DNA of 64,000 nucleotides, taken from positions 1-64,000 of the forward strand of contig NIOB01000005.1 of the NCBI GenBank assembly GCA_002189105.1, written 5' to 3'. Position numbers and translations under genes: made by a program. This document shows positions 55,356 through 63,598 of this stretch, piece after piece. This DNA is from Saccharibacillus soli (GTDB lineage Bacteria > Bacillota > Bacilli > Paenibacillales > Paenibacillaceae). The notes under the pieces were generated by a model. The model worked only from the letters and a program-made list of their open reading frames with translations. It was not told the origin of the DNA and did no database searches. Within the stretch, counting starts at the first letter, position 1, and each line of letters opens with the position of its first letter.

Positions 55356-56426
55356 TTATCTCGTAGACTGTCCAGCCAGGGCCGCAAAAGACGGCAGCAG
55401 TTTGCCCTCAAAATCAAACATTGTCAGATTGGCCCAGTTGTTCGGATGGCCGACCGACCACTCGGACTGCGAGGGAATCCAGGCCGGCTCCCAGTAATAG
55501 AACCCTTCTCCGAGGCCACCAGGCAGCTCCTGTACAATCGCAATGATGTCTTCCAGATACTGCTGCTGGCCTTCCGGAGATGGCGGATATTCAGGAAGCG
55601 GCAGCAGTTCTTCCCGGCCATTCATCACCCAGTGATACCCTTCCGGCTCCTCCAACGTCCACGGGTACGCCGTCTCGACTACGTTGATCGGTTTGCCGTA
55701 ACGGGTCGCCAGATCATTCAGATTATGACGAAGATCGTCCAGCGTCCCATGCCACCACGGATAGAAGGACTGACCGATCACATCAAACTCGACCCCCAAC
55801 TGCTGGAAGCGATCAAAGAACTTTCGGCTGGATGCGTTGTCGCCGCCCCGGTCGATATGAATCATGATGCGAATATCCGGACTGGCAGCCCGAACCGCTT
55901 GAATTCCCTTTTTGACCAATCGTGCAAAGGCCTCCCATTGGGCATCCGTATCAAACTCTTCTCCACCCACTCGTCCTTCATCCCACAGCATCCCCGGCGT
56001 AATCTCGTTGCCCACCTGCACCATGTCCGGCAGAGCTTCCACTTTCGCCAGCGCTGTCAGAACCTCCGTCGTATAGTCGTAGACCGCCTGCTCCAATGCT
56101 GCACCCCTCAGCGTTTCCCAGGCTGCAGGCTTCCATTGATTCGCCGGGTCCGCCCACTTGTCCGAATAATGGAAGTCCAGCAGAAAGGTCATTCCCTGTT
56201 CCTTGATGCGTTTGGCTATGGGAATGGTTCGCTCAAGGTTGCAGAATCCACCGACCGGATCATTCCAGATCCGCAGTCGAACGGCATTGACGCCCTTTTC
56301 CTTCAACAATTCCAGCAGATCCCGCTCCTGCCCTGCCTCATCGTAATAGCGGCCTCCGCCATGTTCAATCTCATCCAGAAAAGAAACATCCATACCGTAG
56401 ATCATCTGTTGTTGGGTGTTATGCAC
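55356..56426 (-). CDS. Intracellular GH53 galactanase-like glycoside hydrolase
   Basis: A 356-residue GH53 enzyme without signal peptide, distinct from the secreted one. Its motifs are YGMDVSFLDEIEHGGGRYYD, VRLRIWNDP, LLDFHYSDKWADPANQ, the acid/base Glu in VQVGNEITPGMLW, the nucleophile Glu in NVVETAYPWT, and EGFYYWEPAWIPS. The GTG start at 56426 has AAGGAG seven bases upstream. It probably processes imported galacto-oligosaccharides in the cytoplasm. It lies between the binding lipoprotein (105 bp upstream) and the secreted galactanase (88 bp downstream), on the same strand. Confidence 0.92.
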   Translation of the reverse strand: MHNTQQQMIYGMDVSFLDEIEHGGGRYYDEAGQERDLLELLKEKGVNAVRLRIWNDPVGGFCNLERTIPIAKRIKEQGMTFLLDFHYSDKWADPANQWKPAAWETLRGAALEQAVYDYTTEVLTALAKVEALPDMVQVGNEITPGMLWDEGRVGGEEFDTDAQWEAFARLVKKGIQAVRAASPDIRIMIHIDRGGDNASSRKFFDRFQQLGVEFDVIGQSFYPWWHGTLDDLRHNLNDLATRYGKPINVVETAYPWTLEEPEGYHWVMNGREELLPLPEYPPSPEGQQQYLEDIIAIVQELPGGLGEGFYYWEPAWIPSQSEWSVGHPNNWANLTMFDFEGKLLPSFAALAGQSTR

Positions 56427-56531
56427 TGCCAGACTCCTTCCCTCCCAAGCATGGGCACGTCCACTGGCCCGGCATACAGCAAGGGCTTGGCTGACATACC
56501 CATGCGGAGCTTTCCATAAATGATTGAATCG

Positions 56532-58208
56532 TTACTTGACCGTGTCGTACCAGGCGTTTACTTCCTGCGTCATCTTCTCCCCACCACCGGAATTCCAAGA
56601 ACTCACGAAAGCATCAAACGCGTCAACGGAACTTTTGCCATAAATAATCTCGTTAAACACCTGATTCTCCATCTTGTTCAGATAATCCAGTCGGGACTTC
56701 ATGGTGTCGGTTGTCGGGCCGGTAAACATATTTTTCTTGGAGATCTCCTCCTGACTGAGCAGAATCTTCGCCGCAGCCGGCGTCTCCTTACCATAGTTGA
56801 GCGCAACGTCCTTCTCCAGCTTCGTCACCGGCTCTTTGCCGTCAGCCAGATTCATCAGCGCCTTCATCTGGGCATCCGGAATCCGTGCGCCATCATGAAC
56901 CAGCAGATACAGCGTCACATTGACATACCCGCCGTCGATCTTTTCGCCCGGAATCGGCTGACCCTTGTCATCCAGCTTGTAATCGTACCCCTCAAACAGA
57001 CCATAATCATAAGGACTGCCCGGCTTGGGATCGGCATAGTTGTCGAACAGATAATTCTGATAGGTGAAAAAGGCTTCCGGGTGCTTCATGTCTTTTTTGA
57101 TGAGGATGACGCCATTGGAAAATTTCGTTCCGTGGCGCATCGCTTTACCATCTGGTCCGGTTGGAATGGCGATTGGCTTCCAGACCGCAGACGGAACGTT
57201 CTTGACCGTATCCTGAAGCGGCCAGCCGCTCATCCAATAAGGCCCCGGAATAATGCCTGCGGTTCCCGCTACAGCCGGTTCGGAGGTCTTGTTCTCATCC
57301 CACAGCGCAGCTTCGGCCGGAATATAACCTTTGGTATGCCATTCATTCAGCTTCGCCAGCCCCTGCTTCATGGCCGGATTGACCGAGCCATATTCCAGCT
57401 TGCCGTCTGCGTTCAGATTCCACTGCTGCGGCAGCGTGCCGTAAGCACCGAAGATCCAGGAGGGATCGCCCATCCAGGTGTTCATTGAAGTCTTGAAGCC
57501 GAGGCTGAGTGGAATGACTTTATCCGGCGATAATCCGTCCGGGTTTTGATTCTTGAACGCATCCATGACTTTCTCCAGCTCGTCGATGGTCTTGGGCGCT
57601 TGAAGATTCAGCTTATCCAGCCAATCCTGACGAATCCAGAGCAAATAATCGTTATTGTAGGCATAATCCAGAATCGGGATACCCATTCGCTTGCCTTCAC
57701 GCGTATAAGGGTTCCAGATATTCGGGTCCAGCTCCATCGCCTTTTTCCATGTATCCGAAGCATATTTGTCAAACAGCGGCCCTGCTTCCTGATACATGCC
57801 GGAGTCGATGAGATCCTGCGCCAGCAGATCGTCGCCTACCGTAACAATCTCGGGCATCTCCTGACCGGAGGACATCGCAAGTCTCATCTTGGTGACGAAG
57901 GCTCCGTTGGTGTCGGTTACCGACCAGAGCGACTTGATGTCGATGCCAAACTTCTCTTTTGCCCACTTCGTCGCTACACTGTTCTCGATACTTTCACCGT
58001 TCTTGAACTTGGCAATCGGATTGATACCCCATGCTGTTGTGATCGTAACCGGCGGGTCATATTTCTCTTTGTATGCGTTTTCAACACTAGGCGTGGAAGG
58101 TGCTTCCGCTGCCTTTTCGCTGCTGGCTCCGCCGCCACAACCACTTAACATCAGCCCTGCACATAAAGCGAGCAGGCCCCCCTTGATTCCCCATGCTTTT
58201 TTTCTCAA
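56532..58208 (-). CDS. ABC transporter sugar-binding lipoprotein
   Basis: A 558-residue extracellular solute-binding protein of the long Paenibacillus type (LipO/YtcQ-like, about 550 residues). It has a lipoprotein signal peptide MRKKAWGIKGGLLALCAGL with lipobox LSGC (Cys23), and the mature part begins with a Gly/Ser/Ala linker. The TTG start has GGGGAGGGG upstream. Binding-fold marks include MPEIVTVGDDLLAQDLIDSG, YLLWIRQDWLDKLNLQAPKTIDEL and KKDMKHPEAFFTYQNYL. Downstream genes are two GH53 enzymes, so the ligand is probably a galacto-oligosaccharide. The permease genes (usually directly adjacent) are missing from the window on this side. Confidence 0.88.
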   Translation of the reverse strand: MRKKAWGIKGGLLALCAGLMLSGCGGGASSEKAAEAPSTPSVENAYKEKYDPPVTITTAWGINPIAKFKNGESIENSVATKWAKEKFGIDIKSLWSVTDTNGAFVTKMRLAMSSGQEMPEIVTVGDDLLAQDLIDSGMYQEAGPLFDKYASDTWKKAMELDPNIWNPYTREGKRMGIPILDYAYNNDYLLWIRQDWLDKLNLQAPKTIDELEKVMDAFKNQNPDGLSPDKVIPLSLGFKTSMNTWMGDPSWIFGAYGTLPQQWNLNADGKLEYGSVNPAMKQGLAKLNEWHTKGYIPAEAALWDENKTSEPAVAGTAGIIPGPYWMSGWPLQDTVKNVPSAVWKPIAIPTGPDGKAMRHGTKFSNGVILIKKDMKHPEAFFTYQNYLFDNYADPKPGSPYDYGLFEGYDYKLDDKGQPIPGEKIDGGYVNVTLYLLVHDGARIPDAQMKALMNLADGKEPVTKLEKDVALNYGKETPAAAKILLSQEEISKKNMFTGPTTDTMKSRLDYLNKMENQVFNEIIYGKSSVDAFDAFVSSWNSGGGEKMTQEVNAWYDTVK

Positions 58209-58360
58209 ATCTTCCCCTCCCCAAAAATGAAGTGACTTCCCTATTATTGTAAAGGCGTTACTCTCGATCAGCCTATGTTACATCTCCAACATTTCTGCAC
58301 CTTTCGCAACCTTCTTGACGCCCGGAGGTTGAATCTCTCCCAGTTTCCCGATTCCATGTC

Positions 58361-58409
58361 AAAAAGACCGGAAAGAAAGTCTCCGTATGGAGCTTTCTCT
58401 TCCGGTCTC
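58361..58409 (-). terminator. Terminator of the sigma-factor gene
   Basis: Minus strand: AGACCGGAAGAGAAAGCTCC / GGAGACTTTCTTTCCGGTCT followed by TTTTT. Confidence 0.92.
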
Positions 58410-58443
58410 TTGAGCTGATGTAATCTTGGATGCACCTAATGAA

Positions 58444-59334
58444 CTATTCCAGGTAACCCTTGAGGATCTTGCTGCGGCTTGGGTGTCTCAGCTTACGCAG
58501 TGCCTTGGCTTCGATCTGACGAATCCGCTCACGGGTTACACCAAACTCCTTGCCGACTTCTTCCAGCGTGCGCGCACGTCCATCTTCCAGACCAAAACGA
58601 AGACGCAGTACATTCTCTTCCCGTTCCGTCAGCGTGTCCAGCACTTCTTCCAGTTGTTCGCGCAGCAGACCCGCTTCCGCAAATTTCGACGGTGCGATGG
58701 CTTCCTTGTCTTCGATGAAATCGCCGAGTTTGGAATCCTGCTCGTCGCCAATTGGTGTCTCGATCGAAACCGGATCTTGAGCGATCTTCATGATGTCGCG
58801 GATCTTCTCTTCGCTCATTTCCATAGCCTTCGCCAGTTCTTCAACGGATGGCTCACGGCCCAGCTCCTGAAGCATCTGACGCGAGACTCTCATGAACTTG
58901 TTCATCGTCTCGACCATATGCACCGGAATCCGGATGGTTCTGGCTTGGTCGGCCAGCGCGCGGGTAATCGCCTGACGAATCCACCAGGTTGCATACGTAC
59001 TGAACTTAAAGCCCTTGGTGTGGTCAAATTTCTCTACCGCTTTAATCAAGCCCATGTTGCCTTCTTGAATGAGGTCAAGCAGCATCATGCCGCGTCCTAC
59101 ATAACGTCTGGCGATGCTGACCACAAGGCGCAGGTTTGCTTCGGCCAAACGACGTTTCGCTTCTTCGTCTCCTTGCACAATACGCTCCGCAAGAGAAATT
59201 TCTTCATTTGCGGACAGAAGGGGCGTACGCCCGATCTCCTTCAGGTACATCCGTACAGAGTCGTCACTTCCCGCACCGGTTAGAACGGCTTCTTCCGGAA
59301 TCTGAGTGGATTCGGTTTCCAGGTTTCGATCCAT
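58444..59334 (-). CDS. SigA-type sigma-70 factor lacking region 1.1
   Basis: A 296-residue primary-sigma-like factor. Regions are visible in order: 1.2 ([23 protein letters not shown], about 24-46), 2.1-2.4 ([37 protein letters not shown] and [24 protein letters not shown]), 3 (about 140-205) and 4.1-4.2 ([57 protein letters not shown]). The -10 and -35 recognition helices are nearly those of vegetative SigA. It has only about 20 residues in place of the roughly 100-residue acidic region 1.1, and it is not beside dnaG, so it is probably a second SigA. ATG start with GGAAGGGGA. An opposing promoter/terminator unit overlaps its leader. Confidence 0.85.
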   Translation of the reverse strand: MDRNLETESTQIPEEAVLTGAGSDDSVRMYLKEIGRTPLLSANEEISLAERIVQGDEEAKRRLAEANLRLVVSIARRYVGRGMMLLDLIQEGNMGLIKAVEKFDHTKGFKFSTYATWWIRQAITRALADQARTIRIPVHMVETMNKFMRVSRQMLQELGREPSVEELAKAMEMSEEKIRDIMKIAQDPVSIETPIGDEQDSKLGDFIEDKEAIAPSKFAEAGLLREQLEEVLDTLTEREENVLRLRFGLEDGRARTLEEVGKEFGVTRERIRQIEAKALRKLRHPSRSKILKGYLE

Positions 59335-59410
59335 ATATAGTTTCCCCTTCCCAACAGAAATTGAGGTCTGATACCCTAAATAAAATCGTTTTTTTCATCG
59401 TAAAAATTAT

Positions 59411-59439
59411 TTGACAATAAAATCAATCCGTGCTATGAT
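59411..59439 (+). promoter_or_regulatory. Strong sigma-A promoter of the candidate small RNA
   Basis: TTGACA (59411-59416), a 17-bp spacer and TATGAT (59434-59439). It points away from the sigma-factor gene and towards a terminator 50 bp downstream, with no reading frame between. Confidence 0.85.
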
Positions 59440-59445
59440 TTTAAT

Positions 59446-59531
59446 ATATTTGTTTATAAACAACTAAATTACGGACAGCTATTAGTATAACATCTTTTCC
59501 GTTGGAAATCAACCGGGAAAGATGTTTTTTA
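59446..59531 (+). ncRNA. Candidate small RNA opposing the sigma-factor promoter
   Basis: A transcript of about 85 nt is bounded by the promoter at 59411-59439 and a strong terminator hairpin (59490-59525: ACATCTTTTCC-GTTG-GAAAT-CAAC-c-GGGAAAGATGT, then TTTTTT). Near its 5' end is the self-complementary TTGTTTATAAACAA (59451-59464). There is no ATG/GTG with a ribosome-binding site inside. It overlaps, antisense, the predicted start of the sigma-factor transcript (start near 59477). It does not resemble 6S RNA or other families I know. Confidence 0.6.
59484..59512 (-). promoter_or_regulatory. Sigma-A promoter of the sigma-factor gene
   Basis: Minus strand: TTGATT, a 17-bp spacer and TATACT. 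It lies inside the terminator hairpin of the opposing small-RNA unit, so the two transcripts face each other and overlap. Confidence 0.65.
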
Positions 59532-59563
59532 TTACACTTATTTGCACTCTTTACGATTAACGC

Positions 59564-59607
59564 AAAAAACGCCTTCCGAATCCGAAAGGAGACGAAAAGC
59601 GTTTTTT
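59564..59607 (-). terminator. Terminator of the ABC transporter operon
   Basis: Minus strand: AAAAAACGC / GCGTTTTTT outer stem with an inner CCTTTCGGATTCGGAAGG hairpin, ending in a T run. Confidence 0.8.
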
Positions 59608-59637
59608 ATTTGGAATTTTTTTCAATTCAGGCTCTTT

Positions 59638-60396
59638 TTATTCAACCCGTACGCTGCGGTTAATGAGCTTTACGGTTACCCAGGTGAACAGAGCACTCAT
59701 CACAAGCTCAAAGAGAAACGCGGGCAGTACAGCTCCCAGGCTCTCTGTGGGCAAATTCAGCTCGGACTGGCTTTCGATCTGAAAGCCGGTCAGAGCCTGC
59801 GTACCTGCGCCGCCAAAAAAGCTGTTCTCCACCGCTGACGTCAATATGCTAATCCCAATGACTGCTGCGACCGCGATTAATGTACGCCCCTTGAACCGCA
59901 TACTCTCCATCATCGCCATGACCAGCAGCAGCAGGGTCAACAAGAACAAACTGCCCCACAGGACGATCAGGGATACCCCAAATGGCAGGGGAATCGACGA
60001 ATCCCAGTTGATGGTGAAGCTGCCGGATTGTTCGAGCTGCTGGAGAATTCCTGTCGCCTGGTAATACAGCATGTGCAAGCCGCCGATGACCAGCAGCACC
60101 CCGTTAAGCAGCAGTCCATACAGCAGGGCCGAACCCACGTAATGAAGGCTGCCAAGCGGAACCAATCGTCGCCCCACAGAGCGGATATTCAGACGGAAGC
60201 TGTTGCAGACCGCAATGAGAATCAGGATGCCGAAAAAGGTATAGCCCATCAAACTCAGGACTGCCTGGGCTCCTCTCTCCATGCCCACCTGCTTTCCCAA
60301 CAGCTCAATGGCCAGCAGCCCCAGTACCAGCGCAGCCGCTCCGCCAAGCAGGGTAAACAAATCACGTTTCATGTCATACTTCAGCAGTTTCAACAT
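59638..60396 (-). CDS. ABC transporter permease (second module)
   Basis: A 252-residue ABC-2-type membrane protein with six predicted helices (LFTLLGGAAALVLGLLAIEL, GYTFFGILILIAVCNSF, YVGSALLYGLLLNGVLLVIGGL, VSLIVLWGSLFLLTLLLLVMAMM, TLIAVAAVIGISILTSAV, VLPAFLFELVMSALFTWVTVKLI). The start overlaps the last codons of its ATPase gene by seven bases. It partners with the ATPase at 60390-61091. Function resembles YtrC/D-like permeases of cell-envelope-stress ABC systems; the substrate is unknown. Confidence 0.85.
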   Translation of the reverse strand: MLKLLKYDMKRDLFTLLGGAAALVLGLLAIELLGKQVGMERGAQAVLSLMGYTFFGILILIAVCNSFRLNIRSVGRRLVPLGSLHYVGSALLYGLLLNGVLLVIGGLHMLYYQATGILQQLEQSGSFTINWDSSIPLPFGVSLIVLWGSLFLLTLLLLVMAMMESMRFKGRTLIAVAAVIGISILTSAVENSFFGGAGTQALTGFQIESQSELNLPTESLGAVLPAFLFELVMSALFTWVTVKLINRSVRVE

Positions 60397-61091
60397 TCGG
60401 CATACACCTCTTTGAACAGTTGATCCACACTTTTGCCGGATTCCATCCGAATCTGCTCCACCTCACGCTGAAGCAGCAGACTTCCCTCGCGGATCATGAT
60501 AACTTCGTCGAAGATCCTCTCAATGTCCGCAATTAGATGCGTCGAGACAACCACACTGCTGTCTTCTTCATAAAATTCCACCAGTGCATCCAGAATGTGA
60601 TCCCGAGCGACCGGGTCAACGCCGCCAATCGGCTCGTCCAGCAGATAAAGCGAAGCGCGGCGCGATAAAGCCAGCGTCAACTGCAAGCGCTCCTGCATGC
60701 CTTTGGAGAGCGCACTCGCTTTGTCCCGACGGGACAGCTTCATAAAGTCCAGCATGCGCTCCGACTTGGTGGCGTCAAAGTCGTTGAAGAAATCCCGCTG
60801 AAAGTCCAGCGCTTCGCCAACTGTCATCCATTTTTCAAACTGCGGACGATCCGGCATAAACGAAACGGCCGCTTTGGAGGCTTGACCCGGCAGATGTCCG
60901 AGAATACGGATTTTTCCTGCATCAGGATGTTCAAGCCCTGCCGCGAGGCGCATAAGCGTCGATTTGCCGCTGCCATTGCTGCCCAGCAGACCTACAATAC
61001 GCCCTGGCTCGATCGCCATCGTGATCTGCTGCAATGCGATTTTCTTGCCGTACGCTTTGCTCACGGACTCGAACTCAAGCAATCGTGCCAC
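60390..61091 (-). CDS. ABC transporter ATP-binding protein (YtrB-like)
   Basis: A 233-residue ATPase. Walker A is GSNGSGKST (37-45), the Q-loop is near FMPDRPQFEKWMT, the signature reads LSKGMQER (in place of LSGGQ), Walker B is LYLLDEP, the D-loop is GGVDP, and the H-switch is VSTHL. Like YtrB-type proteins it lacks the long C-terminal domain. It overlaps the GntR/YtrA gene by 17 bp upstream and the permease by seven bp downstream, so the three are co-translated. Confidence 0.93.
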   Translation of the reverse strand: MARLLEFESVSKAYGKKIALQQITMAIEPGRIVGLLGSNGSGKSTLMRLAAGLEHPDAGKIRILGHLPGQASKAAVSFMPDRPQFEKWMTVGEALDFQRDFFNDFDATKSERMLDFMKLSRRDKASALSKGMQERLQLTLALSRRASLYLLDEPIGGVDPVARDHILDALVEFYEEDSSVVVSTHLIADIERIFDEVIMIREGSLLLQREVEQIRMESGKSVDQLFKEVYAEC

Positions 61092-61479
61092 GGGTGTGTC
61101 CTCCTTCTTCCGGCTGCTTTTCCTCTACGGATTCCGCGACGATTTTTACAATATTCTGATTGTCGAATCCCAGCTCCCGCATGCCGCCGATAAACCGCTC
61201 CAGCAGCTCGGCAGCCATCTCTTTTTTGATCGCCATAATCTTCTCATCCTCGCTTGTTACGAACCGTCCCAGGCCGCGCCGACTCTCTGCGACCCCTTCT
61301 CGTTCGAGTTCCTGAAACGTACGCTGGATCGTATTGGGATTAATCTTCAATTCGGCAGCCAGGTCGCGCACCGAAGGAATCTTCTCACCGGGACCCAACT
61401 TGCCCGTTACAATCTGCAGCTTGATGTAGTTCATAATCTGGAGATAAATCGGCAGATTATTGTCAAATTCGATAGTCAC
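61075..61479 (-). CDS. YtrA-type GntR-family repressor
   Basis: 134 residues. The winged HTH (1-75: FDNNLPIYLQIMNYIKLQIVTGKLGPGEKIPSVRDLAAELKINPNTIQRTFQELEREGVAESRRGLGRFV) is followed by a short helical tail with a C-terminal coil, the layout of the YtrA subfamily. GTG start with AAAGGTGTG. In B. subtilis YtrA represses an ABC operon induced by cell-wall antibiotics. An inverted repeat with AGTGT/ACACT arms in front of the upstream ABC module is its probable target. It overlaps the following ATPase gene. Confidence 0.9.
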   Translation of the reverse strand: MTIEFDNNLPIYLQIMNYIKLQIVTGKLGPGEKIPSVRDLAAELKINPNTIQRTFQELEREGVAESRRGLGRFVTSEDEKIMAIKKEMAAELLERFIGGMRELGFDNQNIVKIVAESVEEKQPEEGGHTRGTIA

Positions 61480-61525
61480 GTCTGACGTTCACACCTTTCC
61501 CTTGCCGGAACACGCGGACGCGCCC

Positions 61526-61561
61526 GGTGCCAATCCCAAGCCTCTCGCTTGGGCTGGCACC
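61526..61561. repeat. Strong stem-loop between ABC modules
   Basis: GGTGCCA-ATCCCAAGC / GCTTGGGCTGGCACC closes on CTCT. There is no T tract on the minus strand, so it is probably not a simple terminator. It lies between the first permease and the GntR gene and could tune or process the mRNA. Confidence 0.6.
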
Positions 61562-61596
61562 AAACATTTGCCCGCAGGCTCCCCGCTCTGGCTCCA

Positions 61597-62349
61597 TCAG
61601 GCCACGTCCCGGCGTCTGAACACAGTATACCCTGCGACCAAGAACAGCGCCATGTATACCGCCAATACCACCAGGGAAAATCCAATCGACATCCCCGGCA
61701 GAGGGGGACCTACCGTATCATAGACAGACAGATTCACATTCGGGAACAGCACGTACTTATAGAAGTCTTTGAAGATCATCAGGCTTCCAAACATGGTTCC
61801 CGCGAGACCCACCCCGATCGCTACTCCCGTCGAACGCGTCAGCGCACCCACCATGAAGGCCAGGGTGACATACACAATGGAGTAGACCAGGCCATACGCG
61901 CTTTCCTTGAGTACATCCAGCCACTGCGCCCCCGTACCTCCGAACCCAAACATGAATCCACTTGCTGCATACATGGATACACCGGCAATAAGGGTCATCA
62001 GCAGCGTATACAATACGGCTGCTGCATATTTGGCGGCGAAGATCTCCCCCCGGCTGCGGGAGCGAATGAGCAGAAACTTGATTGTGCCCTGCGCATGTTC
62101 CTGCGCTACGATGCCCGCTGTACCCACGATGGATAAAATCGCTACAAACTGCCCCAAGCCCGATGCTCCCATCATTCCGCTTAGGTAAGCAGCCGCCGAG
62201 TCGATCTCGGAGAGATTGCTGGAGAACTTGTAGAGCATGAAGGTAACCATCGCCGCAATCAGTACCATCATGGAGACGGGAACCCAGAAACTTCTTTTCT
62301 TCGTCAACTTCAACCATTCGTTCTGAATCAATCGGATTCCGTTACGCAA
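61597..62349 (-). CDS. ABC transporter permease (first module)
   Basis: A 250-residue ABC-2-type permease. The TTG at 62347-62349 has AGGAGG eight bases upstream and overlaps the stop of the ATPase gene by eight bases; a longer upstream frame lies within the ATPase gene and is rejected. Helices: SFWVPVSMMVLIAAMVTFML (about 20-39), then GLGQFVAILSIVGTAGIVAQE, YAAAVLYTLLMTLIAGVSMYAAS, GLVYSIVYVTLAFMVGAL, GVAIGVGLAGTMFGSLMIF and GFSLVVLAVYMALFLVAGYTVF. It resembles BcrB/LanF-like permeases of bacitracin/lantibiotic-resistance transporters. Confidence 0.87.
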   Translation of the reverse strand: MRNGIRLIQNEWLKLTKKRSFWVPVSMMVLIAAMVTFMLYKFSSNLSEIDSAAAYLSGMMGASGLGQFVAILSIVGTAGIVAQEHAQGTIKFLLIRSRSRGEIFAAKYAAAVLYTLLMTLIAGVSMYAASGFMFGFGGTGAQWLDVLKESAYGLVYSIVYVTLAFMVGALTRSTGVAIGVGLAGTMFGSLMIFKDFYKYVLFPNVNLSVYDTVGPPLPGMSIGFSLVVLAVYMALFLVAGYTVFRRRDVA

Positions 62350-63310
62350 TTTGGTTGCCTCCTGTCCATTGCAAGAATTCGTCTTCCAGTGATTTTCTCG
62401 TCTCGGTAATCCGGTAGATCGCCACTTCCGCCTGACGAAGGGCATCAATCAGCGCGGGCATCTCCTCGTCCGCAGCCTGGCAGATGATCTCATGCTCTCC
62501 CTCGCGTCCATCCAGTGCCTGTACACCCTTCAATGATTCCAGGACTTGACGCGCCCTAGCCGGGTTGTCTACACGAAGGCGCAGTTCCGGTCGTTCCTGC
62601 CCGCTGCCTCCTGCTCCGATGGCACGTTCCGTAACCAGACGACCGTTCTGAATCACGACTACGCGGGTACACATCTGTTCGATCTCAGACAATAGGTGGC
62701 TGGATACCAGGATGGCAATCCCTTCGGATACGGCGATTTTCTTGAGATAATCCCGCATTTCTCGGATGCCCGCCGGGTCAAGACCGTTGGTGGGTTCATC
62801 CAGAATCAACAACTTGGGGCGATCCAGCAGAGCCTGGGCAATTCCAAGCCGCTGCCGCATGCCCAGCGAATAGGCTTTGACCTTCTTGTGCAGCGCTTCC
62901 TGCAAACCAAGCAGCGAGATCACTTCCGCAATCCGCTCGCTCGTTACGGAATCGGTCATTCTGGCCGCCTGCTTCAGGTTGTCGTACCCACTCATATAGG
63001 GATAAAATTCCGGATTCTCGATGATCGCTCCGACTTGGACAATCGCATCCTTGAATTGGCTCTGGATGCTGCGGCCTGCGATCTTCACATCCCCTTCACT
63101 GATCTTAATCAGACCCGTCATCATGCGGATGGTCGTTGTCTTGCCCGCACCATTGGGTCCCAGCAGACCTACAATTTCACCTCGTCTCACGTCAAAAGAC
63201 AGCTGATCGACGATTTTCTTCCTACCTATGATCTTGCTTACGTTCTGAAGTCGTAGTACCGGTTCTTCTCCGCCTGCCTGTCTTGGCTTGGTTGATTGGG
63301 TCAGTGTCAT
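62342..63310 (-). CDS. ABC transporter ATP-binding protein (BcrA/LanF-type)
   Basis: A 322-residue ATPase. Walker A is GPNGAGKTT, the Q-loop is in VGAIIENPEFYPYMSG, the signature is YSLGMRQRLGIAQAL, Walker B is LLILDEPTNGLDP, and the H-loop is VSSHLLSE. The GAIIE(N/T)P-x-(F/L)Y motif is typical of the bacitracin/lantibiotic-immunity branch (BcrA). The C-terminal 90 residues form the extra domain of that branch. I start at the ATG at 63308-63310 (GGAGGGCG upstream), not the ATG 15 bases earlier that contains it. First gene of the five-gene cluster. Confidence 0.92.
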   Translation of the reverse strand: MTLTQSTKPRQAGGEEPVLRLQNVSKIIGRKKIVDQLSFDVRRGEIVGLLGPNGAGKTTTIRMMTGLIKISEGDVKIAGRSIQSQFKDAIVQVGAIIENPEFYPYMSGYDNLKQAARMTDSVTSERIAEVISLLGLQEALHKKVKAYSLGMRQRLGIAQALLDRPKLLILDEPTNGLDPAGIREMRDYLKKIAVSEGIAILVSSHLLSEIEQMCTRVVVIQNGRLVTERAIGAGGSGQERPELRLRVDNPARARQVLESLKGVQALDGREGEHEIICQAADEEMPALIDALRQAEVAIYRITETRKSLEDEFLQWTGGNQIA

Positions 63311-63328
63311 GTCTTCGCCCTCCATGTA

Positions 63329-63364
63329 CTAGTGTTATATCAATATAGTACACTCATACACTAG
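63329..63364. promoter_or_regulatory. Inverted-repeat operator of the ABC/YtrA operon
   Basis: Outer arms CTAGTGT (63329-63335) and ACACTAG (63358-63364); an inner pair AGTGTT-N12-TACACT (63331-63354). These AGTGT/ACACT arms resemble the YtrA operator pattern. A weak promoter on the minus strand (TTTACA at 63368-63373, 17 bp, TACTAT) overlaps it, which suits repression. Confidence 0.6.
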
Positions 63365-63427
63365 GACTGTAAACCATTTTCTCGAAATTTTCTTCAGCGC
63401 GCCGCAGGTCAAACTGCCAGAAACGCC

Positions 63428-63464
63428 AAAAAGCCCGCTTTTCCCTAGGGAAAAACGGACTTTT
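63428..63464 (-). terminator. Terminator of nrdR transcript
   Basis: Minus strand: AAAAGTCCG-TTTTTCCC-TA-GGGAAAAGCGGGCTTTTT, a long hairpin running into T residues. It lies about 135 bp after the nrdR stop. Confidence 0.8.
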
Positions 63465-63598
63465 GTGAAGCGCAAACGGTGTATTTGGCAGCTTGCCTCA
63501 CACAGCATGAACTTGGTTCGGTGAGAAGCGTACCCTCCAAGCGTGTTTCGCCAAACGCAGTTCCACCCTTCTACACAAAATAGAGAGCGGAGCTGCTG

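Noticed and set aside
59446-59531. 6S RNA
   Set aside because: The unit is about 85 nt, half the usual size, and lacks the large internal bubble of 6S.
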